Positions 24,401 through 35,400 of a DNA stretch of 64,000 nt are shown here, piece by piece (position 1 is the stretch's first letter; each line of letters begins with the position of its first letter). Under the pieces are notes generated by a model. It was not told the origin of the DNA. It saw nothing but the letters and a program-made list of their open reading frames with translations, and made no database searches. Location of the stretch: positions 220,794-284,793 of the forward strand of contig VZRR01014189.1 in assembly GCA_013398015.1 (NCBI GenBank), given 5' to 3'. Position numbers and translations under genes: made by a program. The stretch comes from Oreocharis arfaki. Lineage: Eukaryota > Chordata > Aves > Passeriformes > Paramythiidae.

Positions 24401-27400
24401 ATGGCCACAAATAATGCCATTCCAGAGAGAAAATTCACAACTAAAGGTTAAAACCAACTGAAAAATAGTGACAGATTTTATCCTGCCTCCACTTCCTACA
24501 GGAGAATATTTTTATCTCTAAATACTAATAATGATGTATCATGTATAAATCACTGAGGACAGATTTGATCACACTGCTAAACGAGCAGATAATAGATCTG
24601 TGAGTTTTAGGGAGAGGTGAGATCCAGAAAATACATAGACTGAATAAAATTTCTCATATAGAAAATACTGCATTGCACCTCTGCAGAGTATACCTCAATT
24701 TCTATGTTCTGCACAAGTTCATATTGATTATACATTGAATATAATAAGAAAATTTCTTGCAATAAAATACAGAAGGTAAAAAACCACCGTCCTCCTCAGT
24801 TCTTTCTTTTCCAAATTTGGTTCCATTTGTTGGAAAGGATCCATTCTGGGCAAAGGTTGGGTGTTAATTGTTCAGCTGATTCAGATGTGGCACAATGGGC
24901 CGTGAGGAAACTTCTCATGACAAATAGTGTTTAACATTCAATTCCAAATACAAGTGAAGAGAATGTTTGAATCTATTATTATTTCCTTATTTATAATCTT
25001 GTATAGCTATTTTATGGTAGATTTACATTGAAAAAATGCCTTAAAAATTCGTGCCAGAAGGTCCAGTGAGCAAAGCAGCATTTCCACGAGATTTGTGTGG
25101 CTAAGAGCCACATTTCCATAAGAAATCTGGGTTGTGAAAGTGATGTGCTAAAAAGGATGTGATGGTACTTTGGAAAGGGTTTGAGATCAATGAGAGCTGG
25201 AGGCCAAATCTTAAAGCTGCCTGTTGAAAAATGGATGCAGGCAGATATTTCTAAAATTCGGATTTAAATGGGAGGTAGTTCCTCTGTGGTCTTGGAGGTC
25301 CTACCCCCATTTCTAAACTTTAGTTAAAAGGGTGAAGTCAATTTTCAGAACATCTTAGAATTTTCAAGATCAGAAACTGGTTTCAGAAATTCTACATCTA
25401 TTGGCTCTCTGGTCTTTTCTAACCTGAAAATAATCTTATTCTTTCTTAATATGAAGCAATGAAATCCTAATCCTAAAGTTTTTCTACTCTGTAAAGGTTT
25501 TTATACAGCCCTTTACTCTGGGGGCCACCATTATTTATTTTAAGTATTTGACATTACTAATAGGGTATTTTTGTGGAAATTGTTGTAATTTTGTACTCAA
25601 AGTTAAATCAGTGTAGTTTGGCTACCAATCACATGGTCATATATCAGAAAATAGACCAAGCACCACAAGTGCAGACTGGATTGGGAAGAACTCTGGAGTT
25701 AGTCCTTCCATAAACTGATAAATGGGAAGGTGGCCCAGTGTGACCCCTTGGTCTACCTGTATTTTTAATCTCCTGACAAATTCACTCCCCTAGGAAAGTG
25801 ACAGTCAAGACCTGCAATCTTCTTCCTGTAAGGCTCCAATGCTGATTTTAGAACAGTGGAAATATTTATTTAGATGATGTCATTAAATCAGAAATAGCAG
25901 CATTTTTCTCAGTGCTGTCTACTTGTTCCTTTTTACAGGGCACCTAAAATAAAATGCCTGTGCAAGCCAGGATATAAATGATAACAGAAATAAAGTAAAA
26001 GATGATCAGAGTCAGCACCACTTACATGCCATACCAGAATAGCTAATAAGTGAAATACCACCATTCAGACATCTGTGCTGTGAATTTTCAGAAGCCATCA
26101 CAGTGATGCCCCTTGAAACCAAGGAAGAATATTCCATGGAGGCTGCTTCCCTCTGCTGCTTTTCAGAATGATAAACTTTGAGACAGGATAAGAGGGTGAA
26201 CCCAAATCCTTCAGCCATGTAACACTACCTTACACCAGCCCTGGCCTCGTTGCAGTTACAGAGTTTGTTCAGCTCCCAATATTCTCATTTATCATCACTG
26301 AGTTTTAAAACTGTTCATTGTCCAGCTTGGGAAATTACATTCCTGGAGACACCACGGGCCTGCTGAAGTCCCATTCCCTTCCCCGGATTAATTCAGCCAC
26401 TCAAACAGCACCAACCAGGCTAGACCAGAACAGGGAGAGCCTCAAATACACAGTGCTGAGGCTGAACTAATTAGACTTTGAGCCAGACTAATTATTTCTG
26501 AGGCAGAGCTGCCCCTTGGTGAAGCTGCTGTCTCTGGGAGCAGGTCCAGTAGCTTTACATGAATCCTCTCAGGATTTCTACTCCACTTCATTGCAGGACA
26601 TGGATAAACCCTGACTGTTCCTCCTGTAACCAAAGTATTTACAGCAGGACTAAGAATCAACCTCAGAGACTGTAAATTCAATATGCAACCACACTGCACG
26701 TAATATCTGACATTTTAAAGTGGACAATTTTAGTGCCTTGTCTTTGTGCTGTCTCTGACCTGAGACAAAATAGGCAAATTTTTATACCAATATATGAATA
26801 TTCACCCAATTCCAGGCTCTGCATAATGCACAGAAACATGGACAGAATTACTTTTGAATCTATTCTTTCTAGGAAGGATAAAAAATAAACATGATCTTGA
26901 ATAGCAAATGACCTAGTGCAGCAAAATGAAATCACACTGGTCAGATCACGATTGTAAAGAAAGGAAAATGGAATGGAGGTTCAAATACTTCTCAAATGTA
27001 TAACAAAAATCATAGTTCATGCTGCAGACATGGGAGCTGATCCAAATGCGTTCAGAAGAAATTGGTGCACCTTTTCTTTTTCTTTCTTGAAAGTTGAGCA
27101 TGTGCCGTTTTTCCTCACTTTCGTGGGTTAACCCATCTTTTATAATAACAATGGAGAATTCTGCCTGATGGTGAACATAGAAAATTGCCATTTCAGGTTG
27201 AAAGGAACAGGCAGGTTGGTTTATGCACAACAGGTACATTCGTTATGTTTTGGATAAACAGCTTGGCTAAGGTTGTAAATGTCCTACCAGAAAAAAAAAA
27301 ACAACCAAGCAACAGTGCAGATTGGAATATTTCCAACTCCTGGCTGTGTGTGCAGCTGGGAGAGCAGGCAGGGCAGATAAGCTGGACTCACCAGCAAACC

Positions 27401-28170
27401 CCTCCCACCCCAGGCCATACCTGTCCTGCTCCTGGCCTCAGCGGCCAGCAAATATTTTGTTGTAATTCTGGCTGTGGTTGTCAGAAGAGGCAGAGTCTGA
27501 TCATTAACAAAAACTCCTTTGTGTGGCACATGAGACCGTTCTTGTGGCTACCAACCTCTCCAGCTGGCACCACAGGAGGCAAGAAACTGCAGAAAGCATC
27601 ACTTTTCTCTGGATTTTCTCTTTTGTACATAACCAACAATACTTTAAAATACCTTAAAAAACATCAACATCCTTCCCCACTTTACAGAGAGCAGAATTTC
27701 ACATGAAATTCTTCTGCAAAGACTTTAAAGCTCCAAAGCATGAACACTGAAAGTATTTTCTTAAAACACCCCAACTTACAGCATGAAACATTCAAAGTAC
27801 TAAAATACCATTGTTTCTGAGAATTTCATTTGTCAGATAAAGCAGATATCAGTGATAATGGCTGGCAGATTTTTAACAGCAACTGTTAAAAGACATTGAA
27901 ATTATTACATATACTTGACATAACATATTTTAAAATACCAACTTCTAAGTGTCATAGCAGAGAAGCTGAACTGTCAGGAAAATGATGCCACCTCTGAATT
28001 AAACCATTTGGTCCAATCTTCAAGAAAACCAAAGACACACAGAGCTGTCACAGGAACAGCAATAGGAGCACTCTAACATATGTATCTTTTAACAACCTTT
28101 TTTTTTGTTTTGTAATAAAGTGAAAAATAAATGCAATATTTAGTTGCCCACATCTGTGTTTAATCCTCAC

Positions 28171-28267
28171 CTCAAACTTCTGCCGGAGCTCTGCATTTCC
28201 ATCTTCATCAGCATCTGGAATTGGAACGTTGTAATATTCACCCTCTTCTTGATTCAGCAGCTTGTAC
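28171..28267 (-). CDS. PRKCA: PRKCA exon 8: C2 end and start of V3 hinge
   Basis: This 97-nt exon finishes the Trp codon and encodes YKLLNQEEGEYYNVPIP, the last C2 strand and helix, followed by DADEDGNAELRQKFE leading into the V3 hinge. It ends in phase 0. The acceptor is TCCACCACAG and the donor GTGAGG. The acidic linker DADEDGNAE differs from recalled human (EGDEEGNME) at about four of nine positions, while the C2 part looks unchanged, so change is concentrated at the edge of the hinge. The next exon is 16.6 kb away across intron 8, the largest intron that lies wholly inside the window. Confidence 0.97.
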
Positions 28268-29042
28268 CTGTGGTGGATTTGAAAAGAAACTGTTGACTTT
28301 ATAATTTTTCCCTGATAGATTTAAAATGTGGTTTAGCTGTTTGTGTGTGGTTTGTATCAATGTCAAGTATGCAAAGAACTGATCTGTGTGCTCAAAGACC
28401 AAACATCATCTGGTCTCTAACACCAAACTCAGAAATAGAATGTATTTTACCTGAAATCAGATCTTTAATCCCAAACTATCTGTCAAGGCAGTTTAATGGA
28501 TAAGGAGATTCTTCCCACTCATCCTGGGATTTGACAGGAGACATCAACCCTGAGGAGGAACCTTTGTCTCCAGTGCTTCCATAGCCCTAAACAGCTGTGT
28601 TTGGAGAAATGTCCTTTTTGAGGAGATGTGATGAGTTCTACCCCTCTCCTGGTAGGTGATGAGATGGCATTTGATGAGATCAGTTTCCATGTGCTTTGAC
28701 TTTGCAGAGCTATATATAACATGATACACTTAGTATTGAACACATCATATTGGAGATAAAAATAAAATTTGTATCACAAGACTGTGTACACAGAATTGAG
28801 TTTGCAGCAGCTCCTGGCTCCAGCAAAAGTTTCAGGAACAGCACAAAAGAAAAGCAATTGTTTTATTATCCTCCTTCGATATATATAGCCTGTGCTTCCT
28901 AGGTTTAGTTGAACATTCAGTGGATTTATAGCCTGAAACACAGCGAAAAGCTCAAAAAAAGGGTAGATCACACTGAAAAAAAAGACAGGTTTAAAACTTC
29001 TGGCGATACATATTCTCTCCTTTTCTTTTCAGAAGCTCTTAC
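28268..29042 (-). other. PRKCA: PRKCA intron 7
   Basis: A 775-bp AT-rich intron between C2 exons 7 and 8, with nothing recognisable beyond the splice sites. Confidence 0.9.
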
Positions 29043-29177
29043 CATCCACTGGCTGGCATCTTCATAAGCTCTGACACCCCAAAAGAGAGAGACCCCATGA
29101 AATCGTTCCTGGTTGTTCGATCCCAGTCCCAAACCTCTACGGATAACCGGCGGTCTTTGTCTGTAGGTTTTAATTTA
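29043..29177 (-). CDS. PRKCA: PRKCA exon 7: C2 domain, Ca2+ loop 3
   Basis: This 135-nt symmetric exon (phase 2 in, phase 2 out) encodes KLKPTDKDRRLSVEV, then WDWDRTTRNDFMG with the loop-3 aspartates (human D246, D248, D254) that complete the Ca2+ site, then SLSFGVSELMKMPASG and two bases of a Trp codon. The acceptor CCTTTTTAG follows a purine-containing stretch, and the donor is GTAAGA. Differences from recalled human are conservative: Thr for Ser in KPTDKD and Val for Ile in SVEVWDWD. All three loop aspartates are present, so Ca2+ binding should be intact. Confidence 0.97.
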
Positions 29178-29269
29178 CTAAAAAGGAGAGAAACGGAGTT
29201 GTTGTCAACACTGAAATAAACAATTGAATAAATCCAAAGATCCCCATTAAATCAGGGTGTTAAACTCAC
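29178..29269 (-). other. PRKCA: PRKCA intron 6 (92 bp)
   Basis: A very short GT-AG intron between C2 exons 6 and 7, with GTGAGT donor and CCTTTTTAG acceptor. Retention would hit a stop at the first codon after the junction (TTG then TGA), and 92 is not a multiple of three. Splicing is therefore required. Confidence 0.95.
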
Positions 29270-29426
29270 AATGTGAATGACTCATTCCAGTCCGGATTCA
29301 GGGTAGAACGTATGGTTTTTGTTTTTTGTTTACTTTCATTCTTAGGATCTGGGATGAGCTTCAGTTTGACATAAGGATCTGAAAGTCCATTTGGATCCAT
29401 GGGAATGAGGTTTTTTGCTTCTCTCA
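29270..29426 (-). CDS. PRKCA: PRKCA exon 6: C2 domain, Ca2+ loop 1 and polybasic strands
   Basis: This 157-nt exon encodes the C2 core from VREAKNLIPMD to NESFT. MDPNGLSDPY carries the loop-1 aspartates (human D187 and D193) that bind Ca2+. VKLKLIPD and KNESKQKTKT supply the lysine-rich cluster (human K197, K199, K209, K211) that binds PIP2. The exon completes a Val codon at its start and ends with two bases of a Phe codon. The acceptor is ATTGACAG and the donor GTGAGT. At human position 222 (NPQW in recalled human) this sequence has Asp, codon at 29290-29292; as recalled, PKC beta has Glu there. It is separated from exon 7 by only 92 bp. Confidence 0.97.
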
Positions 29427-32400
29427 CTGTCAATATAAACCACAGGATTACACATCACCGGTAAGAAATTACATGTCAGACCAGAGCAACTGAAGCACAT
29501 TGACAAATAAATAAGATGTGAAACCCACTTGTCAGACTTGGCATGGAAGAAACTACTTGTAAAGAAAGGTTGTACTGAGTGATATTTATAAGAATAGCAG
29601 GGAGCAATGACAGGAGAGAAGAGTGATTCACAAGCAACAGGCAGCTTCCAGGCAGCTCTCCCTGCAGTGCAATGATTAAATACCCAAACCCATCACTGTA
29701 ATTCTTCTGAGCAGGTACCAATTCTTTGTGCTTTTGTTCCCTCATCAGTCTTAGGTTACACAACCACAGGATTAGGAGCCAAATACTGTAAGAGCCACAG
29801 CCAGATAACGGTGGATTGCAGAGGATCAGCTGTTTGACACAAGCCCTCCTCGGAAAGTTTCTAACACCAACCTTCCCACGGATTCACGGCTCATTAGCTG
29901 TCAGATGGAATCGTTGTGAGCATTGTCATGGCAGCAACCAAAGGAAAAGTGCAGGGAAGGCAAGTGAAGCTTCAGCCTCCCAAAAATCCTAATGCAGCTT
30001 CTACTTTTGCAATGTCAAAGGAAACAGAGTTAATTATCTCGAGTTGTTCCCGATCCCCAAAGAGAGAGGGAACAGTCAGGAGCCTGCAGGGGCTGGAGTA
30101 TCTCAAAGGGTGAGCACAGACAGCACTGCCCTCCCTCTGTCAGACACTGGAGCAACATTTCCACACCATGGAAGAAGAATTCTGAAGAATAAAAGGTGAA
30201 TTTTCCTCATGCTGTGAAACCTTGTCCCACCCAAACCAGCCTGTGCTGCGATGAACTGGGATCGGGCTGGGATGGGGAATTCGGAGCTCACAGCTGGGCA
30301 TCTCAAAACCTGGGAGCAGCAGCCCCCTGGGGTTTGGGACAGAAAAGAGCTTCCACCCAGGAATTCCTTTGTGACAGCCAGAGTCTAAGGTTAGAATTGT
30401 TTCTAGAAGGAAGATTGCAAGAAGCTTTGAGGGTGCCGTGGCTCCTAAGGGATGAAGGGATTCCAGCCTTTGAGAGCCACTGGAGAGATTATCCAGGACT
30501 GACACTGCCCTCAGCTACTGCTTTCATTCAGGAGGGCTTTCTAAAATTTGTCTACCAAACTGAAGAAATCTGAAAGGAAATTTAAGAATGATCAACCTGT
30601 AAGTAACTTAATATTTCTTGCTGGAAAGTATTTCCCACAGAAATTTGGACTTTAGAACCACTTGAAAGTCAGTTAGAGCTTATGCAAAAAAAAAGGAAAA
30701 AAAGAGAAAAAAGGTGTCAGGATCTTAAGCAACAAATAGTTACTGTGTGTTCAAGGTATTGTTCTCTGTTCCCCCACACTTAAATGGTGTTTTCATAGTA
30801 CAACCCAAAAATTACAATGCTACCCTGGATTTCAATCTGCTGTTTCCCAGCACGGAGGTCAAAAGGCATCCAAACAACAGAGATATTATTTTATATATAG
30901 AATAAGAGGAGTACAGGAATGTGAGCTACTGGTTTGGAAGACACTGCTCTGTTTGTCAAGATAATTCGCATGCAGAACAGATACTCTGATGTAAATTAAT
31001 TAATGAAATCAGATCATGGCTGGAAACGAATCACATTAACTTGACCCAACAGTTGATACTGATTAACTTTCTTACATTTCTGGTTTTAAAAGTAGAGACA
31101 GAAAACACTTATGGGCTAAAATTTTAGAATAAAGTGTAATTCTATTCGCTATGTGTATTCCTCAAAGAATTCTATCAGGAAAAAAATCACTGTGTTTTAA
31201 GAGAACAGAAAATAAATGCACCTTTCTTGCAGGCCATTTCATCTGTGCTTTTCCACAATGCATGTCTAAAGCTGACAGGGCTTTGCAGCAGGGAAACGGT
31301 GACTTCCAGGCCAGAGAAATTGTCCTCACTCTCATTTTCTCTGACTTTGCCCTCTGATGGTCTTCACACCCAGCGGTGAGCTGGAAAAACATTTCTTTTC
31401 AACCCATAAAAAACCCCAAACACCCAATTTTTAAAATTTAGCGCACTAAAAATAATCTTCAAATACTTCCAAGGAATAACACTGAGATGAAATAACTTAT
31501 TTTAGCGAAGTATTTACAATCCTAAAGGGACTGAGAACCATGAAGCGAGTGAAGGATGAAGTGACAGCTTTCAGTGCAAGCTGCTTTCTCTCATCCTATA
31601 TTTGGGTTTATGATGGCTTTTTTGGTTGGGTTTTTTTCAGTCTTCTTCTGCATGGTTTGTGTGACTGCCCTGCCAGGTTTGGCACAGGAGCTATTACTTC
31701 AAAATCCACTTTTTGGTTTTCATTTCTATGCTGCACTTAGCCATAAGTGAGGAGCAGAACTCTCCACATGTTCTACAGCTTCCTAAAAATACACGCTGGG
31801 AAGTTTTCTGCTAAAATTCTCTGAACAAAATTGCTTAATTTTCAGGGTGAGCTTTTATGTTTAAATTTCACCTGCAGAGGCTCAGTGTGAAACACAGAAT
31901 TTTGAGTGGTTGGCTGGGTGGATGTGGAGGCTCTGCCATGGAGAGATCCCTGGACAAAGCCACCCCTGCCCAGCCCTGACAAATGCTGCAGAACAGCTCT
32001 GGCAGCAGGAGGACAAAGCAGAACGTGTAAAATTGCTGCTTTCTTCAGCAGCAGACAGAGAAAATGGATAAAAAAACCCCTATAAATGCAAGAAAGAGAA
32101 GCTCAAAGATTAATTGGGAAGGAAAAATGCAACATGTACTAAACACAGGCTGCTAATGAAGTCATTATCTCACTCCCTGTTTTAAGATATCTGGCCCATT
32201 TGTACTTTTGTCTGCATAATTAATACCCTTAGACATCTTTTTCCAACTGACTTAGCACTTCTTTTCCCGAGGAAACAGCCTGATGATACTTGTGCTAAAT
32301 AGTGCTTATCAAGAATTAGCATCCAAGCGGTTCATCTCTTTAATGTGCCCTATTTTTAACAGGACAGATCAGGTCTCTCTGGGAGAACTGACACAAAGAA

Positions 32401-35400
32401 GAGATTTCCCCTCCCCACCAAAGGCAATCTCTCTTGTGTGTGGTTGAGAAAGTTAAATGGCAAATAAAACTCCATGAAAATAAATCAATTTCCAGCAGCT
32501 GAACTCTGCTGTAACTGTAATCATAGCAAGCAATCTCATCCTGCTTGGTAATTATTGGTTAATTAAACTCAACAGTGTGATAGAGATGCTCGTCTAAATT
32601 AGACAAAGTTGAAGGGAGGTGCAGTTTGGACTCACTTTGGGCAGAAAGCTGAAATACTCCTTGTCAGTTTTCTGTCATCAGTATTAAGGATGATAACAAT
32701 CTCTGTACTGAGCAAAGCAGCTGCCACCAGTTGGATTTCCTAACGTTTTGCCCAGGTTGGACTCTTAATGGGGACTGAGAAAGCACACAGATAAAAAGAC
32801 AACAAAGACAAGTATGGATTGAAGTCTCCAATAAATTCAGTCTCGCTCAGGTTTTCCTTCTCAAACCCAGAAATAATTGTCAACTTGCACTGGGGAAAAA
32901 ATGTGCCATTTTCTTCCTCATTCTTAATGGAGATCATAAATGTGTATTCAGCAGAAAATGCAGATTATTTGTCTGTCCTATGGCTCTTCCATCAAGCACT
33001 ATTTATAAACCAGCAGTACCCATCCAGGAGCCATGCCCAAAATTAGAACTACCACTTTTCCAGGAATAATGTAAGGACATAAGCAAATACAGAGCTGCTT
33101 CTTAGGTACTCATACTTTAAATAAAAACCTAAATAAAACAGAGTGGGCTGGCAGGGAACAACTGACATTTCATGTAAAGAGAAGAAATTCAGGCAGGATT
33201 TTAAGGAATTCAGAGAGTTGATGACAAAGCTGAAACTTTTTCCATGAGATCGTGCAGGTCAAGAGTTGCAAGCCCTATGCAGTTGTGGATTTACAGCTTC
33301 TTGTGGTACCAGCAGATAAATTTAATCATGGGAATGACTAAATAAATGTTTCTGTCCCTAGGACAAAGCTGAGTGATTTGCAGCATGAGTCCACTCAGTT
33401 CCTTTATGAGTGAGTCACAGCTACCTTTTTCCTGAATTCCCAAATGTGGATAATAAAACAGTTTACTAATGCCAGCAACTATTTCTTGCCAATCTTTTAG
33501 TCCTACAGGCAGCTTAGATGAGCAGAAATCTCTCACCCTCCTAAAGCTGCTTTAAGGAGACACTGCAAGACTCCAGTGGTCCCACCTGGCATGGTACCCA
33601 GAGAAATGAAGGAAAAGTGGGACTGGTGTTAGCTCCAACACATCATAAAGCTCCTGTCTTCTCACAACAAAGCACCAGTAAATTGTTCCAAAATTCTCAT
33701 TGCCTCCTGAAGAAGTTTCTGGTACAGATTTTCTGGTTTGCCCAGTCTACAGATGCCTGAGTGAGTGACAGAAGATCTTGCAGTCCCAGCCAAGGGACTT
33801 TCTCCCCAGTACCTTCCTGCACCCTTCAATGACAGTTTAAAAGATTTACCTATTACTGAAAATAGTCTTTCTTCCCATTTTTGCATTTGTACTCTCCGTA
33901 TGCAAAATCCAAAGCTGCCTCCAAAACCGCTCTGCTTTCATTGAAGATTTATTAAGAGATTTCATTAAAACTCTCTGAATGCTCCCTTTCTGGAGCTGCT
34001 TGTGACTCACAGGCACAACCAACTCCGAAACAAATCCTGCTTTCCAGGCAATTTCCAGTCTCTGTAGTTTTCATCACTAAAAGGGCTTTCAGAGATGAGA
34101 CTTTTCTCTGTTCCATAACTACTCCCCTGCCCAGTGAAGATTTCTTTTCATATCCTTCCTGAGCCCAGTGCCTGAGCCCTGAAAAATAGCAACATAATGA
34201 ACACCTGCACTGTACAGGTGATGTACAAGGAACAGTTGATGAATATCCTTGTCTAAAACAAGAAGAAAAATAAACCGATGTTGCATGAGACTTGATTCCT
34301 CTGTATTTATTAAGATATTCTCTCCTTCTCACAAAAAATGTACCATCATCCCTAACACTTCCTAAGTTCTTGTGTCTGCAGTAGGTTCTCCAGTTTCAAG
34401 TTCACCTGGAAATCTCATAGAAGCAATTCTATTTTCATTTTAAAGGAAGATTATCTTAATAAAAAATACCATCTTAGAATATATGTGCTACTGGGCAGGA
34501 CAGCTGCTTAATGAAACATAAATCTTACCACAAGATGGATCAAATAATCTGGAAAAGGCTTCAGGCTGCTACATTTCTAATTCTTGCCTTATATAAATAT
34601 ATAGGATGTAGTTAATATTTTTGGATACATGCAGATGGCCATTACTGAAAAATTAATGGTTTTTTTAAACCCCTTGCATTGCCTGTTTCTTCATGGTAAA
34701 GTGAATTTAATGGCTGAAGTGGGAAGGAAGCTTTTAGCCGTCACCAGGGCTGGCATTGCTAAGGGCACAGCTTTTCCTGTAATGACTGCAGCAACCCTGC
34801 AGATTCTGGGAATGTCAGAAAGAAGATATTAGTGAAGTAAACCATGAGATTCGTGTTTTTTGAGACGTTAAAAATGTGTCCCGCATGGTAACAATTATTT
34901 GGGATCACTTTATAGGCATTTGGCACTAAAAGCTGGTGCAACAGCCAGAATATTCATTTATGTTCCCTTTTAAAACCAGCTGCAGACTATGAAATTAATG
35001 TTAACAAAGACAGCACTAACACTGACCTAGAAAATCACAATAAAATTATCAGAGTGTGTGCGTGGTGGGGTCTTTTAAGGAACCAATTTTGATGAGAGTC
35101 CAGAAATGTGCCAGAATTCTGCAGTTTGTGTGCCCAGCCTGTCTGGGTGGAGGCTCCTGCCCCAGCTGCCCTCCCCAGGCAGCGTGACAGGACATTAATG
35201 AGCAGTGCCAGGAGGTGGCTCAGCATCCTCACATTCATAAATAATCTGGGAAATGTCCAGTGGGGAGCACGGAGCTCCTGGGGAGAGCATTGCTGGAGAG
35301 CCTCTTGTGAGCTCCCAGCCTCTGCAGGGATCACTGCCAGCTTTCCTCTGCTCCTCAACAGCACAAGCACCACCGAAGAATAAAACCAGATTTTCTGATC

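Larger units (their letters stand above)
11587..28170 (-). other. PRKCA: PRKCA intron 8
   Basis: The 16.6-kb intron between the C2-end exon and the hinge exon. It holds the (TG)n tract at the exon 9 acceptor, a short assembly gap in poly(A), a CR1 3' end at 16241-16425, a 16-bp tandem duplication at 15060-15091, a 30-bp palindrome at 17641-17670, an (AT)n run, C-rich runs at 19553-19592, and a more GC-rich stretch with a (CA)n run at 21350-21520. No open frame in it, including the longest (173 codons at 27185-27706, plus strand), resembles a known family. Confidence 0.9.

Noticed and set aside
27185..27706. 173-codon open frame on the plus strand, the longest gap-free one in the window
   Set aside because: No recognisable domain, low-complexity and intron-like composition, no splice or promoter context. 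A frame of this length is expected by chance in 64 kb on two strands.
31890..32030. Possible CR1-like or other repeat (GGCTCTGCCATGGAGAGATC)
   Set aside because: GC-richer than its surroundings but not matched to any family with confidence.
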